This document shows positions 7,607 to 16,376 of a DNA stretch of 64,000 nucleotides, one piece after another. A program made the position numbers and the translations under genes. A model generated the notes under the pieces. The model saw nothing but the letters and a program-made list of their open reading frames with translations, was not told the DNA's origin and made no database searches. Origin of the DNA: Gramella sp. AN32 (GTDB lineage: Bacteria; Bacteroidota; Bacteroidia; Flavobacteriales; Flavobacteriaceae); the NCBI RefSeq assembly GCF_023718305.1, contig NZ_QEYO01000003.1:306145-370144 (forward strand), read 5' to 3'. Numbering within the stretch: position 1 is the stretch's first letter; each line of letters starts with the position of its first letter.

Positions 7607-8134
7607 TTATTTTATTTTGACTCCCTGTGTAGTAAATGAAAGCCCCTGTTTTCCAGAGGTTGAGATCATCACCGCTTCAAAATAAGGCGCATGTACATTA
7701 TCCTTCGCCTGCCAGTCAAAAACAAAGTTGGCTCCTGTCCCGCCAGATTTATCAACTTCTTCAATAACAATTTCCAGTGTTTCCATGGGTTTCAGGAGAA
7801 TGTTCTCGTTTATAAAAGAGCTGATAAGATTTCCATGGGTATCATAATAATCAGCTTTGCTGATGTAGACGGTATCCTGAAGATTAATATTCCGCATACT
7901 GATAGTGGCTGTAAGATCATGCGTTCTATGCTCTGAGAGGCTATAAATTTGGGAATAAACCGAAAGATAGGTGGAACCGCTGTTTAATGAATCCTCGGCA
8001 TTTAACTTAATTTCCCTGCCCCTCAATTCAAAAGAATGTGGTGGTTCAGGATCTTCTTTTTGTTTTTTCTCGCAGGAAATTAAAAACAATGAGATCAGAA
8101 AAAATTTAAAGCAGCATTTCATATAGATCGGCAC
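7607..8134 (-). CDS. DUF3124 lipoprotein
   Basis: 175-residue lipoprotein with signal and lipobox LISC (Cys21 if the first Met is used; Met5 is also possible). The mature part is the DUF3124 domain, with YLSVYSQIYSLSEHRTHDLT, TISMRNI, YISKADYYDTHG and a C-terminal APYFEAVMISTSGKQGLSF segment. The family is widespread in Bacteroidota and Proteobacteria, periplasmic, and of unknown function; some members lie near heavy-metal or cation genes. It is 54 bases upstream of arsR and 26 bases downstream of the fructokinase stop on the same strand, so readthrough is possible in both directions. Confidence 0.8.
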   Translation of the reverse strand: MPIYMKCCFKFFLISLFLISCEKKQKEDPEPPHSFELRGREIKLNAEDSLNSGSTYLSVYSQIYSLSEHRTHDLTATISMRNINLQDTVYISKADYYDTHGNLISSFINENILLKPMETLEIVIEEVDKSGGTGANFVFDWQAKDNVHAPYFEAVMISTSGKQGLSFTTQGVKIK

Positions 8135-8160
8135 TTTACCTTACTAAAATATCACATAAT

Positions 8161-9072
8161 TTAATCCTTATGGTGATATTCAGGCGGATTCATAAAATTT
8201 TCAATCGTTTCTGAAGATAATTCAGGATTCGCCCCTTCTTTAGAAGCCACCAAAGCGCCCACGGCACAGGCGCAATCCAGTGCCTTTTGAGGCGGTTGCC
8301 CCTGCAATAATTTCGCAATCAAAGTTCCTAAAAAGGAATCACCTGCGCCTACGGTATCTTTCACATTAATTTTATAACCACTGTTGTAAAAGAATTTTTT
8401 ATCACGCATTAAAACCGCTCCGTGCCTGCCTTTGGTCACACAAATCGTATCTGCCTTGCTATTTACTGCCATGAAGAGGAGGTTTTGCTCTAAAGAGTTA
8501 TATTTTGACCCCATTAAGGCAGCGATCTCAAACAATTCATCATCGTTGAATTTAATAAAATTGGCATGCTTCATCAATTCTATAAGTAATTCTTTATTAT
8601 AATGCGGTGGTCTTAAGTTATAGTCCAGAATTCTATATTTTGCCTGTGGGAGTAGACTTAAAAGTGTTTTCCGGCTAACCTCATCCCTGCAAACCAAACT
8701 CCCGTAAACTAAAGCATCCGCATTTTTTACTGAATTCAGAATATCTTCTGTAAGATCGATTTTATCCCAGGCCGCGGGATATTCTATAGTATATGTAGCC
8801 GAGCCCCCTTGTGAAAGTTGTACGTCCACCATCCCGGTTTTATGCTCGGGATCTTCTTCAATATTGTCAATTCTGATACTCTTTCCCTGAAGGTAATTTT
8901 TAAGCTGCCCCCCTTTTGCATCGCTACCCACTTTGCTTATCATTTCAACATCAGCTCCCATACTGGCCAGCCTACTCGCGACGTTAAGCGGTGCGCCTCC
9001 AATTCTTTCCATATCTGGGAATACGTCTATTAAAATTTCACCAAAACAAACTATATTTAATTTTTTACTCAT
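8161..9072 (-). CDS. PfkB-family carbohydrate kinase, probable fructokinase
   Basis: 303-residue ribokinase-fold sugar kinase. The N-terminal signature VGSDAKGGQLKNYL and the C-terminal ATP/anion-hole motif DTVGAGDSFLGTL with the catalytic base Asp245 are both intact. The sequence start CFGEILIDVFPDMERIGGAPLNVA is typical of bacterial fructokinases, which phosphorylate fructose at C6 in the cytoplasm. The GH32 fructanase and MFS sugar porter at 10.7-13.6 kb would release and import fructose, so the three probably form one pathway even though two unrelated genes separate them. Probable promoter element at 9113-9120. Confidence 0.88.
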   Translation of the reverse strand: MSKKLNIVCFGEILIDVFPDMERIGGAPLNVASRLASMGADVEMISKVGSDAKGGQLKNYLQGKSIRIDNIEEDPEHKTGMVDVQLSQGGSATYTIEYPAAWDKIDLTEDILNSVKNADALVYGSLVCRDEVSRKTLLSLLPQAKYRILDYNLRPPHYNKELLIELMKHANFIKFNDDELFEIAALMGSKYNSLEQNLLFMAVNSKADTICVTKGRHGAVLMRDKKFFYNSGYKINVKDTVGAGDSFLGTLIAKLLQGQPPQKALDCACAVGALVASKEGANPELSSETIENFMNPPEYHHKD

Positions 9073-9112
9073 TTTGTAAATTAAGAAAACTCACTCGTTT
9101 TAAATAGTTAAT

Positions 9113-9120
9113 CAAATTTA
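9113..9120 (-). promoter_or_regulatory. Possible -7 element for the fructokinase gene
   Basis: Minus-strand TAAATTTG matches TAnnTTTG, about 40 bases before the start codon. The -33 box is not evident at 19-21 bases. Confidence 0.4.
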
Positions 9121-9218
9121 TTTTCTAAAAATTCAGGCCATACTTGAACTCATAGAAGAAAACCTCAGCAAATACACATTAAGCGTATAATGTACAATAT
9201 TTGGGGCCCAACGATAAG

Positions 9219-10166
9219 CTACCAGGAGGGTAATTCTTTTACCGGGATAATACTTACATCATTAATTTTCCAATGGTAATTTAAAAGCATTACGTTGACT
9301 TTTTCCAGATTTTCTATTATTAATTTCCCTTTAGGAATTATTGCCACTTCACCTACATAAACCTGACCATTCTCTCGGAATCGTATTTTCGCATCTTCTA
9401 CCCAGTCTAAACCCAGAACTAAATCTTCGATCTCATCTATTAACGGATCTTTTTTCTGTTTTTTCAATGTAACCGGGTATCTATCCATTAAATCTTTAAC
9501 GGCAGTCGAAATATACTTAAAACCATCTTTTACTACAGATAAAGCAATAAAAAGCGCTGCGGCAGAATCTGCCCACCATAACCCGGCACCAATTCCTATT
9601 ATACCTGCCATGGCCGCAAAGGCGGTCATATAATCGGCCTTCTGAGCTTCGGCATCTGTATATAAGATCTTGTTATGGAGTTTTTTTGCTTTAGGCAATT
9701 TTTTAAAACCCAGGATCATAGCCGGAATAGAGCTATAAACTAAAGCTAAGATCATCACCCAACCCATCCAGACTTGTTTTCCAAAGAAAGTTTTATTGCC
9801 TATACTGGGATGTTCTAATTTAATTAAGGACATGGATGAATCATAAATCATAAATAAACCCATTCCCAGCAAAGCTGAAGCCCCAACCAGAAAAGCGATG
9901 GAATAAACGCGATGATAACCATACCTAAATTTTTCATCTGGGGGCTTTTTATTAATCCTGGTTGCTATTAAAAAAGAAATAGAAGGGATAAGGGACAACA
10001 AATCTTCCAACCAGGCTGTCTTCATAGCTTGTGAAGATCCCATAGTCAGGAACATTACCACTATCACCGATAGAAGATAAAATATAGTGATCCATTCCAG
10101 GCGAATGGCTTCTTTCAATACTTTTTTTAATTCTTCCGGAAGTTCAAAAGAGGCAATTCCTTTCAT
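9219..10166 (-). CDS. CDF-family cation transporter, divergent metal site
   Basis: 315 residues with six hydrophobic segments (about 25-200) and a cytoplasmic ferredoxin-like C-terminal domain (about 235-315), the layout of cation diffusion facilitators. The family signature region is FRYGYHRVYSIAFLVGA. The canonical transport site is altered: in the fifth segment the HxxxD becomes AQKAD, so the His is lost, and the second segment (LEDLLSLIPS) has only one acidic position of the usual DxxxD. It may carry a different cation or coupling ion than Zn(II). The start overlaps the stop of the upstream lipoprotein gene by 4 bases, so the two are cotranslated. Confidence 0.85.
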   Translation of the reverse strand: MKGIASFELPEELKKVLKEAIRLEWITIFYLLSVIVVMFLTMGSSQAMKTAWLEDLLSLIPSISFLIATRINKKPPDEKFRYGYHRVYSIAFLVGASALLGMGLFMIYDSSMSLIKLEHPSIGNKTFFGKQVWMGWVMILALVYSSIPAMILGFKKLPKAKKLHNKILYTDAEAQKADYMTAFAAMAGIIGIGAGLWWADSAAALFIALSVVKDGFKYISTAVKDLMDRYPVTLKKQKKDPLIDEIEDLVLGLDWVEDAKIRFRENGQVYVGEVAIIPKGKLIIENLEKVNVMLLNYHWKINDVSIIPVKELPSW

Positions 10167-10594
10167 TCTTTTACCTGATTTTTAAGAATATATGTTTCCA
10201 GATGTTGCAGTAACCTATTTTTACCTTTGGGCACTAAAAAAACATGGCTGTTATCGTAAGGTGCAGTTGGGGTTGCTTCCTTCTTCCAAATCGTTCCTTT
10301 TTCAAAACCTCCCGAGAGGATATGAAGTTTATACTTCTGCAATTCTTCAATTAAACCACTTTCATTCCCTTTTGTAAATGAGATCTTAAGATTGTTTTCC
10401 CGGGCAAATCCCTTGATGAGTTCTATTTCCGGACCTTCTGCTTTTCCATTGATAAAAGTGATAAAAGGAGGATTTTCGATAATCCCAATTTTCAATTCAT
10501 CATTTTTCGCTTTCTCGAAGCTGTTTTCAGGATCCTTTGGAAACGAGCAACCTGCCAACACCAAAATAAACGCTATGACTAAAACGTGTTTCAT
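10163..10594 (-). CDS. Short substrate-binding-like lipoprotein (SBP_bac_3 lobe)
   Basis: 143-residue lipoprotein with lipobox LAGC (Cys16). The mature part resembles the family 3 solute-binding fold: LKIGIIENPPFITFINGKAE, GPEIELIKGFARENNLKISF, and ILSGGFEKGTIWKKEATPTAP. It is about half the usual 230-260 residues, so only one complete lobe plus a returning strand can be present. No ABC permease is nearby; instead it overlaps the CDF transporter gene by 4 bases. It may be a periplasmic ligand or metal sensor working with the transporter, which is inference. There is no sign of a frameshift: downstream bases belong to the CDF gene. Confidence 0.7.
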   Translation of the reverse strand: MKHVLVIAFILVLAGCSFPKDPENSFEKAKNDELKIGIIENPPFITFINGKAEGPEIELIKGFARENNLKISFTKGNESGLIEELQKYKLHILSGGFEKGTIWKKEATPTAPYDNSHVFLVPKGKNRLLQHLETYILKNQVKE

Positions 10595-10689
10595 CCTTTT
10601 AAAAATACAACTTCTGAATTTTAAGAATTTCGCTTTATAGTTAATTTTGTTGTAAAATTAGATAAGACATTCACCCCTCTAAGATTTTC

Positions 10690-12297
10690 CTATTTATCAG
10701 TCTGAAGGTGAATGTTTTTCGCTGAAAATGTATTTAATTTCAAACTACCATCTTCAGCTTTTATCGATAATTGGGTATAAGGTTGCTTCGGAAAGAAAAT
10801 TTCTGTCATCACATTTTTACCATCATCAAAGAAAATTTCCATAGAGGCGGCATCCAGAATCAGTGTGGCATTATGTATAGCGGAAGAATCAATTCTCGGC
10901 GCTGTGGAAATCTTATTTGTAAATTTTTCAGAAAAATCTGTACGACCCGAATTTGATCGATCCACATAAAATTCATTATTATCTTTCTCGTAACCAATAA
11001 CCAGTTCATCACCGGATCCATTTTCTAAAATAATCTGGTAACCGTCATTCAGAGAATCGATTGAGTATCTAACTATCACACTGCTAAGATCTACGGAAGA
11101 ACTATCTGCGAAAAGTATCTTCCCGCTTACTTCCAGATCACTTTTCGCAATTCCTTTATCTTCATATGTATTGAGTTCCCGTACAGGACTGGAAATTAAT
11201 CTTAACTCCCCATTATAGTCGATCAGTTTTATTTCCCGGGCAATGGTCATGGCACTTCTCCAAGTTTCCGTTGGCACTTCCTGCCCGTACAGCCAGTTAG
11301 ACATCCAGCCTAAAAATAACTTTCTGCCATCTTCATCGGGAATGTTAGACCAGGTAACACCGGCGTAATTATCCTTTCCAAAATCTACCCAGTAATCATG
11401 TTCTTCTTCAATATTTTGTTTAAAATCATCATCTACTTTAAAGGTTTTCCCGTCAAAATCTCCAATAAAATACTGTGTGGCGCTACCTTCATTAGGTCCG
11501 CCGGGATTTATACTTACCAGTAAAACCCATTTTTCTTCACCTGAGCCATCAACCTTCAACGGAAAAAGATCAGGGCATTCCCAAACTCCATTATGATTTC
11601 CAATGCCTTCTCCAAATCTTGAGAGTTCTTTCCAGTCTTTAAGGTTTTTAGAACTATAGAAAATGATTTCCTGCCCTGCAGCTAGTGACATAAGCCATTG
11701 CTTATGTTCCGCATCCCAGGAAACCTTTGGATCCCGAAAATCTTTTATACCCGTACTTGGAATCACCGGATTCCCTTCATACTTGGTAAAAGTTTTTCCA
11801 TCATCCAGACTATATGCTATTGCCTGATATTGATAATCTAATCGACCATCTTTTTCCCCATCCATATCGTGATAGGTGTAAATGGCAACCACGGGAACCT
11901 TGCCATCTTTCGCGAAACCTGAAGTATTGTTCTTATCTACTACGGCACTTCCGGAAAAAATATATCCCAAAGAATCCGGATAGATGGCAATAGGTTGTTC
12001 TTCCCATTTTACCATATCTTTACTCGTCGCATGTCCCCAATGCATTGGCCCCCATACATTGTCATCGGGATAATGCTGAAAATAAAGATGGTAGGTTCCG
12101 TCTTTATAAAACATTCCGTTGGGATCGTTCATCCAGTTTTCCTTCGGACTAAAATGAAAATTAGGCCTAAAGTCTTCATCCTCCTGAATCTCAGAAGAAG
12201 CTACTTGGTTATTTGATTTTTTCTCATCTCCCTCTTTACAGGATTGAGTAGTTATTAAACTGAAAATTGCAAAAAATGCTACCAGATACTTTTTCAT
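10690..12297 (-). CDS. GH32 fructan hydrolase (levanase/inulinase type) lipoprotein
   Basis: 535-residue lipoprotein (lipobox TQSC, Cys20) with a five-bladed GH32 propeller (about 42-370) and a C-terminal beta-sandwich (about 385-530). The three catalytic residues are visible: nucleophile Asp58 in WMNDPNG, transition-state stabiliser Asp189 in FRDP, and acid-base Glu240 in WECPDLF. It should release fructose from levan, inulin or sucrose at the cell surface or in the periplasm. It lies 4 bases downstream of the MFS porter, hence one operon. No SusC/SusD pair is adjacent, so this is a minimal fructan module. Confidence 0.94.
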   Translation of the reverse strand: MKKYLVAFFAIFSLITTQSCKEGDEKKSNNQVASSEIQEDEDFRPNFHFSPKENWMNDPNGMFYKDGTYHLYFQHYPDDNVWGPMHWGHATSKDMVKWEEQPIAIYPDSLGYIFSGSAVVDKNNTSGFAKDGKVPVVAIYTYHDMDGEKDGRLDYQYQAIAYSLDDGKTFTKYEGNPVIPSTGIKDFRDPKVSWDAEHKQWLMSLAAGQEIIFYSSKNLKDWKELSRFGEGIGNHNGVWECPDLFPLKVDGSGEEKWVLLVSINPGGPNEGSATQYFIGDFDGKTFKVDDDFKQNIEEEHDYWVDFGKDNYAGVTWSNIPDEDGRKLFLGWMSNWLYGQEVPTETWRSAMTIAREIKLIDYNGELRLISSPVRELNTYEDKGIAKSDLEVSGKILFADSSSVDLSSVIVRYSIDSLNDGYQIILENGSGDELVIGYEKDNNEFYVDRSNSGRTDFSEKFTNKISTAPRIDSSAIHNATLILDAASMEIFFDDGKNVMTEIFFPKQPYTQLSIKAEDGSLKLNTFSAKNIHLQTDK

Positions 12298-12301
12298 ATT
12301 A

Positions 12302-13633
12302 TTAGTTTACGGCCGGTTTTTTAATCGATAATTCCTTGCTTAATTCTTCTAAGGTTTTTCCTTTAGTTTCAGGCATCATAAAGAGTACGAATAATAATTG
12401 TAATACCATCATAAAGGCGAAAAAAGCAAAAACATAACCTGCGCCTATCAGGCCTGTCACCCATGGAAATATAGAGGGGATGATTGCCGCCAAAATCCAG
12501 TGTGTGGACGAACCAAAAGACTGTCCTGATGCCCGTAAATGATTAGGGAATATTTCAGAAATAAACACCCAGATCACTGCTCCCTGACCTATGGCGTGAG
12601 AGGCGATAAAAATAAACAGGAAGAATGGAACCCATAAGCCGCCCCAACCAAAGAAAAAGGCACAAGCCACCATGGATAGAGAGAAAATATACCCGATGGA
12701 ACCCATGAAAAGAAGCTGTTTCCGGCCTAGTTTATCAATGAGGAATACGCCAAATAAAGTGAAAATTAAATTTACCACCCCAATTCCAATGCTGCTTAAT
12801 AATGCTGTACTTTCTCCCAATCCGGCTGATTCAAATATCCTTGGTGCATAATATAGAAAGGCGTTAATACCGGAAAGCTGATTAAAAAAGGCCACAAGGA
12901 ATGCCAGAATTAAAGGAAAGCGGTATTTCTTCATAAAAACATTTTCCCCTTTTACCTCGGTTTTAGATTGGGCAATAATATCCGCAACTTCCTGCCGAAT
13001 ATCCAGTTCAGGATCAATTTTCTGCAAGACCTGCGAAGCTTCTTCAATACGCCCTTTGGAGATAAGCCACCTGGGGCTGCGGGGGATTATAAGTACAAAT
13101 AAAATATAAATAAAAGCCGGGATAGCTTCTACCCCAACCATCCATCGCCATGGTTCAGCACCTGTGTTCCTTAATAAATAATTAGATAAAAAGGCAATCA
13201 AAATTCCCAGTACTATATTAAATTGATAGAGGGACACAAGTTTACCTCGTTGATGTGCAGGAGCAATTTCAGAAACATAAGCCGGCGCGGCAATAGTTGA
13301 AGCACCTACTCCAAGCCCTCCTATAAATCTAAAAATTGCAAAAGAAACCGGATCATCAACCAATGCGGAACCGAGGGCAGAAATGAAATATAAAACCCCA
13401 ATGCCTATCAAGGTATTTTTTCGTCCAAACTTATCAGTAGGAAATCCACCAAAAATTGCCCCTATAACGGTGCCCCATAGCGCCATACCCATCACTACTA
13501 TGCCGTGATAAACATCTGAAGTTTCCCAAAGGGATTGCAATTGCTTATCGGCTCCAGAAATCACTACGGTGTCAAAGCCAAATAGAAAGCCGGCTAAGGC
13601 CGCACTTATGGACCAAAGAAAAATTTTATTCAT
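12302..13633 (-). CDS. MFS sugar porter (SP family)
   Basis: 443 residues, 12 membrane segments, sugar-porter family. Signatures present: GFDTVVISGAD in the first segment, the DKFGRK loop between segments 2 and 3, PRSPRWLISKGR after segment 6, the LSGINAFLYYAPRIF motif in segment 7, and a closing PETKGKTLEEL. By family it imports a monosaccharide, and its operon partner GH32 and the nearby fructokinase point to fructose by H+ or Na+ symport at the inner membrane. It is the first gene of the two-gene operon; upstream lies a 249-base gap without a convincing promoter consensus. Confidence 0.93.
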   Translation of the reverse strand: MNKIFLWSISAALAGFLFGFDTVVISGADKQLQSLWETSDVYHGIVVMGMALWGTVIGAIFGGFPTDKFGRKNTLIGIGVLYFISALGSALVDDPVSFAIFRFIGGLGVGASTIAAPAYVSEIAPAHQRGKLVSLYQFNIVLGILIAFLSNYLLRNTGAEPWRWMVGVEAIPAFIYILFVLIIPRSPRWLISKGRIEEASQVLQKIDPELDIRQEVADIIAQSKTEVKGENVFMKKYRFPLILAFLVAFFNQLSGINAFLYYAPRIFESAGLGESTALLSSIGIGVVNLIFTLFGVFLIDKLGRKQLLFMGSIGYIFSLSMVACAFFFGWGGLWVPFFLFIFIASHAIGQGAVIWVFISEIFPNHLRASGQSFGSSTHWILAAIIPSIFPWVTGLIGAGYVFAFFAFMMVLQLLFVLFMMPETKGKTLEELSKELSIKKPAVN

Positions 13634-13882
13634 GAACTATTAATTAAGGTGCAATGAGATTTTGCAGGTAAATTAGTAATATTTTTAGGTAAAACCTGTG
13701 AAGAGGAGCTAAAAATTAAACTTTACATATTTTTCCATCCAAATTTTATTGTTTTCATATTCCAAAATTGAAAAATCAACAGGAAAACTTAAAGTAGTTT
13801 AAGATTAAATCATTTTCACTTACCTTCATAATACCAACAAAATCAAAATCTTATGTATTGCTTAAGCTGAAATTTAATTTCA

Positions 13883-14398
13883 GTGCCCCATAGATTTACT
13901 AAATTGATACGATATTTTTATTTGCTCCTTGGTTTGTTATTTTGCACAAACCTTTATTCTCAATCATGGCTCACCCGGGAAACTGAATATTTGTTTCTGG
14001 GTACAGGCGTGGATTTGAGAAATGCGACTTTTGGAGGCACTGTGAATCCGCAGGCTTATGATGGTACTTTTAGTTTTGGTTATCGCAGGGAAGCTTTCAG
14101 TGTCATCGCATATTACGAAACCTTTCCGGCAATTCGATATGAATCATTCGGACTAAATCCCGGTTATATTTTCAGAAAAGGTAAAAAACTGGTGCCTGTA
14201 GCAGATATCTCACTTTCTTTTATCCGGCGACCCTGGAAAACCTATCCTTCCTTAGCCCTCAATACAAGAATTGAATATCACTTTCCCAGGTTTTTTGTAT
14301 ACCTGAGAGGCGAGAATCGCTACAGGACCGATTATGATTTTTTTCAGTTTTCGGTGTATGGCGGTATCAATTATAAAATTTTTCTTGATCAATATTAA
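13883..14398 (+). CDS. Outer-membrane beta-strand protein of unknown function
   Basis: 171 residues beginning at GTG, with a signal peptide (RYFYLLLGLLFCTNLYSQ, cut near residue 27). The mature part alternates aromatic and polar residues in short strands (YLFLGTGVDL, YDGTFSFGYR, FSVIAYYETF, FFVYLRGENRYRTDYDFFQF, VYGGINYKIF) and ends in a hydrophobic-aromatic residue pattern, which suggests a small 8-stranded outer-membrane barrel. I recognise no named family. It is followed after 58 bases by terC on the same strand, but the inverted repeat between them suggests separate control. Confidence 0.7.
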   Translation: MPHRFTKLIRYFYLLLGLLFCTNLYSQSWLTRETEYLFLGTGVDLRNATFGGTVNPQAYDGTFSFGYRREAFSVIAYYETFPAIRYESFGLNPGYIFRKGKKLVPVADISLSFIRRPWKTYPSLALNTRIEYHFPRFFVYLRGENRYRTDYDFFQFSVYGGINYKIFLDQY

Positions 14399-14426
14399 CC
14401 TGAAAATTTTCCAATCCCTAAAATTG

Positions 14427-14451
14427 CTTAATTTTGGATCGCAAAATTAAG
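14427..14451. promoter_or_regulatory. Perfect inverted repeat overlapping the terC promoter/leader
   Basis: CTTAATTTTG (14427-14436), five spacer bases, then CAAAATTAAG (14442-14451). It ends 5 bases before the terC ATG. The left arm contains TAATTTTG, which matches the -7 consensus TAnnTTTG, so a protein bound here would block RNA polymerase. If transcribed, it would form a hairpin next to the start codon. No T-tract follows. Confidence 0.6.
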
Positions 14452-14456
14452 ATTGA

Positions 14457-15164
14457 ATGGAAATTTTTCTTCAGGCCGATGCATGGATAGCTTTAATTAC
14501 CCTAACTTTTATGGAAATTGTCCTGGGGATCGATAATATCATTTTTATCTCCCTTGTCGCAGGTAAATTACCTGAAAATCAGCAGAAAAAAGCACGAATT
14601 GGCGGACTTTCTGCCGCACTCATCATGCGGGTTTTGTTACTTCTAAGCATTACCTGGATCATTGGATTAACCACCCCGGTGCTTACGGTTCAAGGTTTTG
14701 AATTGAGTTGGCGTGATATTATTCTAATTTCCGGAGGTCTGTTTTTACTGGTCAAAAGTACCCTGGAAATCCATCATAAAGTAGAAGGGCAGGCAGAAGA
14801 AGAACAAAAAGTGTTTAAAAAATCTTCTTTTGGGTATGCGATCGTACAAATCGTTCTGCTGGACATTATATTTTCGTTTGATAGTATCCTTACCGCCATT
14901 GGACTTACTGAAGAATTATTGCTCATGATCATCGCGGTGATGATCTCCATTATCATCATGATGGTTTTCGCAAAAGCGGTGGGAGATTTTGTGAACAGGC
15001 ATCCAACCATCCAAATCCTTGCGCTTTCTTTTTTAATTTTAATTGGGGTGATGTTGATCGTTGAAGGAGCCCATTTTCACGTTCCAAAAGGATATATCTA
15101 TTTTGCCGTTTTCTTCTCGCTGGCTATAGAAATGTTGAATATGAGGTTCAGAAAGAAGAATTAG
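14457..15164 (+). CDS. TerC family integral membrane protein
   Basis: 235 residues with seven predicted membrane segments. The family's acidic intramembrane motifs are present: MEIVLGIDNIIFISLVAGKL near residue 20 and LLDIIFSFDSILTAIGLTEE near 135. TerC proteins are linked to tellurite resistance; characterised members (MeeY/MeeF, Alx) export Mn(II), some to load secreted metalloenzymes. It lacks the CBS or CorC domains of longer relatives. The 3' end overlaps by 4 bases with the stop of the converging DUF1989 gene. An unusual inverted repeat precedes the start. Confidence 0.9.
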   Translation: MEIFLQADAWIALITLTFMEIVLGIDNIIFISLVAGKLPENQQKKARIGGLSAALIMRVLLLLSITWIIGLTTPVLTVQGFELSWRDIILISGGLFLLVKSTLEIHHKVEGQAEEEQKVFKKSSFGYAIVQIVLLDIIFSFDSILTAIGLTEELLLMIIAVMISIIIMMVFAKAVGDFVNRHPTIQILALSFLILIGVMLIVEGAHFHVPKGYIYFAVFFSLAIEMLNMRFRKKN

Positions 15165-15742
15165 GAAAGGATCTCATATTGAATAGGCTTAAAACTCCCG
15201 CCATTGCTATCTTCAGCAGAGCAGGCTGTAAGACCTACGATCAAATCCATTTTAGCCTCAAATATCACATGGTCTCCCGCTTTGCTTAACGGCGGATCCA
15301 CGCTTAATTTGCCATTTGAGTCGAACTGTACATTCATGAAAATATTGAAAGCCGTAGGGATATCATCTGGCTCAATTTCAAATTTTGCCAGGTTGGTATA
15401 AAGGTTTTCAAAACAACTGGGATGATATTGATCGTTTTTATACATGATCTTAAATGTTTCCGGACTGCAGGGTGCGAGCAGGAAATCATTTCTGCCATTG
15501 GTATCTTCTAATATCTCCATCATTTTCCGGCTGCGATTACTCCAAAGAAAATTGCCTTTGGTAATCAGAATATTTTCTTCAAAATCCAACGTTTTACCAC
15601 TGCTTATCTTTTCCCTTTTATCTTCAGAATTGAATAACACCATATCGCTCACCTGCATTCCCTTGGGATCAATAACCTTTAATTTTTCACCTTTTTTTAT
15701 TTCAAAAGCGGCTCCGGTTTGTTTCTCTATGGTTACAATCAT
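15161..15742 (-). CDS. DUF1989 protein, urea-carboxylase-associated (CgdA/CgdB-like) family
   Basis: 193-residue member of DUF1989. The C-terminal half has the family's cysteines and histidine in APCSPETF (C92), YHPSCFENL (H107, C110) and GLTACSAEDSNGG (C174). The family was named for urea carboxylase neighbours; characterised pairs are carboxyguanidine deiminase subunits (CgdAB) in guanidine breakdown. Here it is a single gene, the last of a five-gene operon with a YqcI/YcgG N-oxygenase, and its start overlaps the PaiB stop by 4 bases. A role in hydrolysing a guanidino or urea-like product is inferred. No urea or guanidine carboxylase gene is in view. Confidence 0.82.
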   Translation of the reverse strand: MIVTIEKQTGAAFEIKKGEKLKVIDPKGMQVSDMVLFNSEDKREKISSGKTLDFEENILITKGNFLWSNRSRKMMEILEDTNGRNDFLLAPCSPETFKIMYKNDQYHPSCFENLYTNLAKFEIEPDDIPTAFNIFMNVQFDSNGKLSVDPPLSKAGDHVIFEAKMDLIVGLTACSAEDSNGGSFKPIQYEILS

Positions 15743-16365
15743 TCTTTTAATTTTTCGCTATTTTCATTTTCCATTTCTTCAGCAAGTTTCTGTGCGATCT
15801 GATCGTCAGATTTTTTTAATTCCTTTACTACCCGGTTGATATCTTCAGTTTTATATTTCTGATGGAGCTTGGCAATTCCCTGAATTTTAAAAGGCTCAAT
15901 CCAAAAGCCGGTAATCAAGGGAAGGTGATCTTCCAGCATTTTCTGCGGAATTTCTGAATAATAAAGGGGTTCTTCCTGGTCCTTTTCAAAATATTTAACC
16001 AGGCTTTCCAGGCTTTTTTCCAATTCCTGCTTCGTTTGAAGTTTGATCCTTCCATTAATATGAACTGCCTGATAATCCCAGGTACTTATATCTTTATTTT
16101 CATACCAGGAAGAGGAAATATAGGAATTAGGGCCATGAAAAATGACCAACACTTCAGTCCCGTCTTTTAAAGACTGAAGCTGCTCATTATGATTTGCGAT
16201 ATGAGCATACAACTGAAAGGATACTGCGTCGCCCTGGAGTAAAACCGGGATATGGGTGGCCACCAAATTCTCAGATCGGGAGATTAGCGTGGCGAAGGGA
16301 TGTTTTTTGATAAATTGAAAAATAAATTCCTCATTATCCTTTTTATATTTTTCCGGTCGGTACAA
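15739..16365 (-). CDS. PaiB-like FMN-binding split-barrel protein
   Basis: 208 residues of the PaiB family (FMN-binding negative transcriptional regulator). The start MYRPEKYKKDNEEFIFQFI and the segments THIPVLLQGD, AHIANHNEQ, VLVIFHGPNSYISSSWYE and STWDYQAVHINGRI are diagnostic. The fold is a pyridoxamine-phosphate-oxidase-like split barrel that binds FMN or heme. B. subtilis PaiB was described as a regulator together with the polyamine acetyltransferase PaiA, but direct DNA binding is poorly supported, so an enzymatic or cofactor role is equally possible. It sits between the N-oxygenase (11-base gap) and DUF1989 (4-base overlap). Confidence 0.9.
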   Translation of the reverse strand: MYRPEKYKKDNEEFIFQFIKKHPFATLISRSENLVATHIPVLLQGDAVSFQLYAHIANHNEQLQSLKDGTEVLVIFHGPNSYISSSWYENKDISTWDYQAVHINGRIKLQTKQELEKSLESLVKYFEKDQEEPLYYSEIPQKMLEDHLPLITGFWIEPFKIQGIAKLHQKYKTEDINRVVKELKKSDDQIAQKLAEEMENENSEKLKE

Positions 16366-16376
16366 ATTATATGTAT

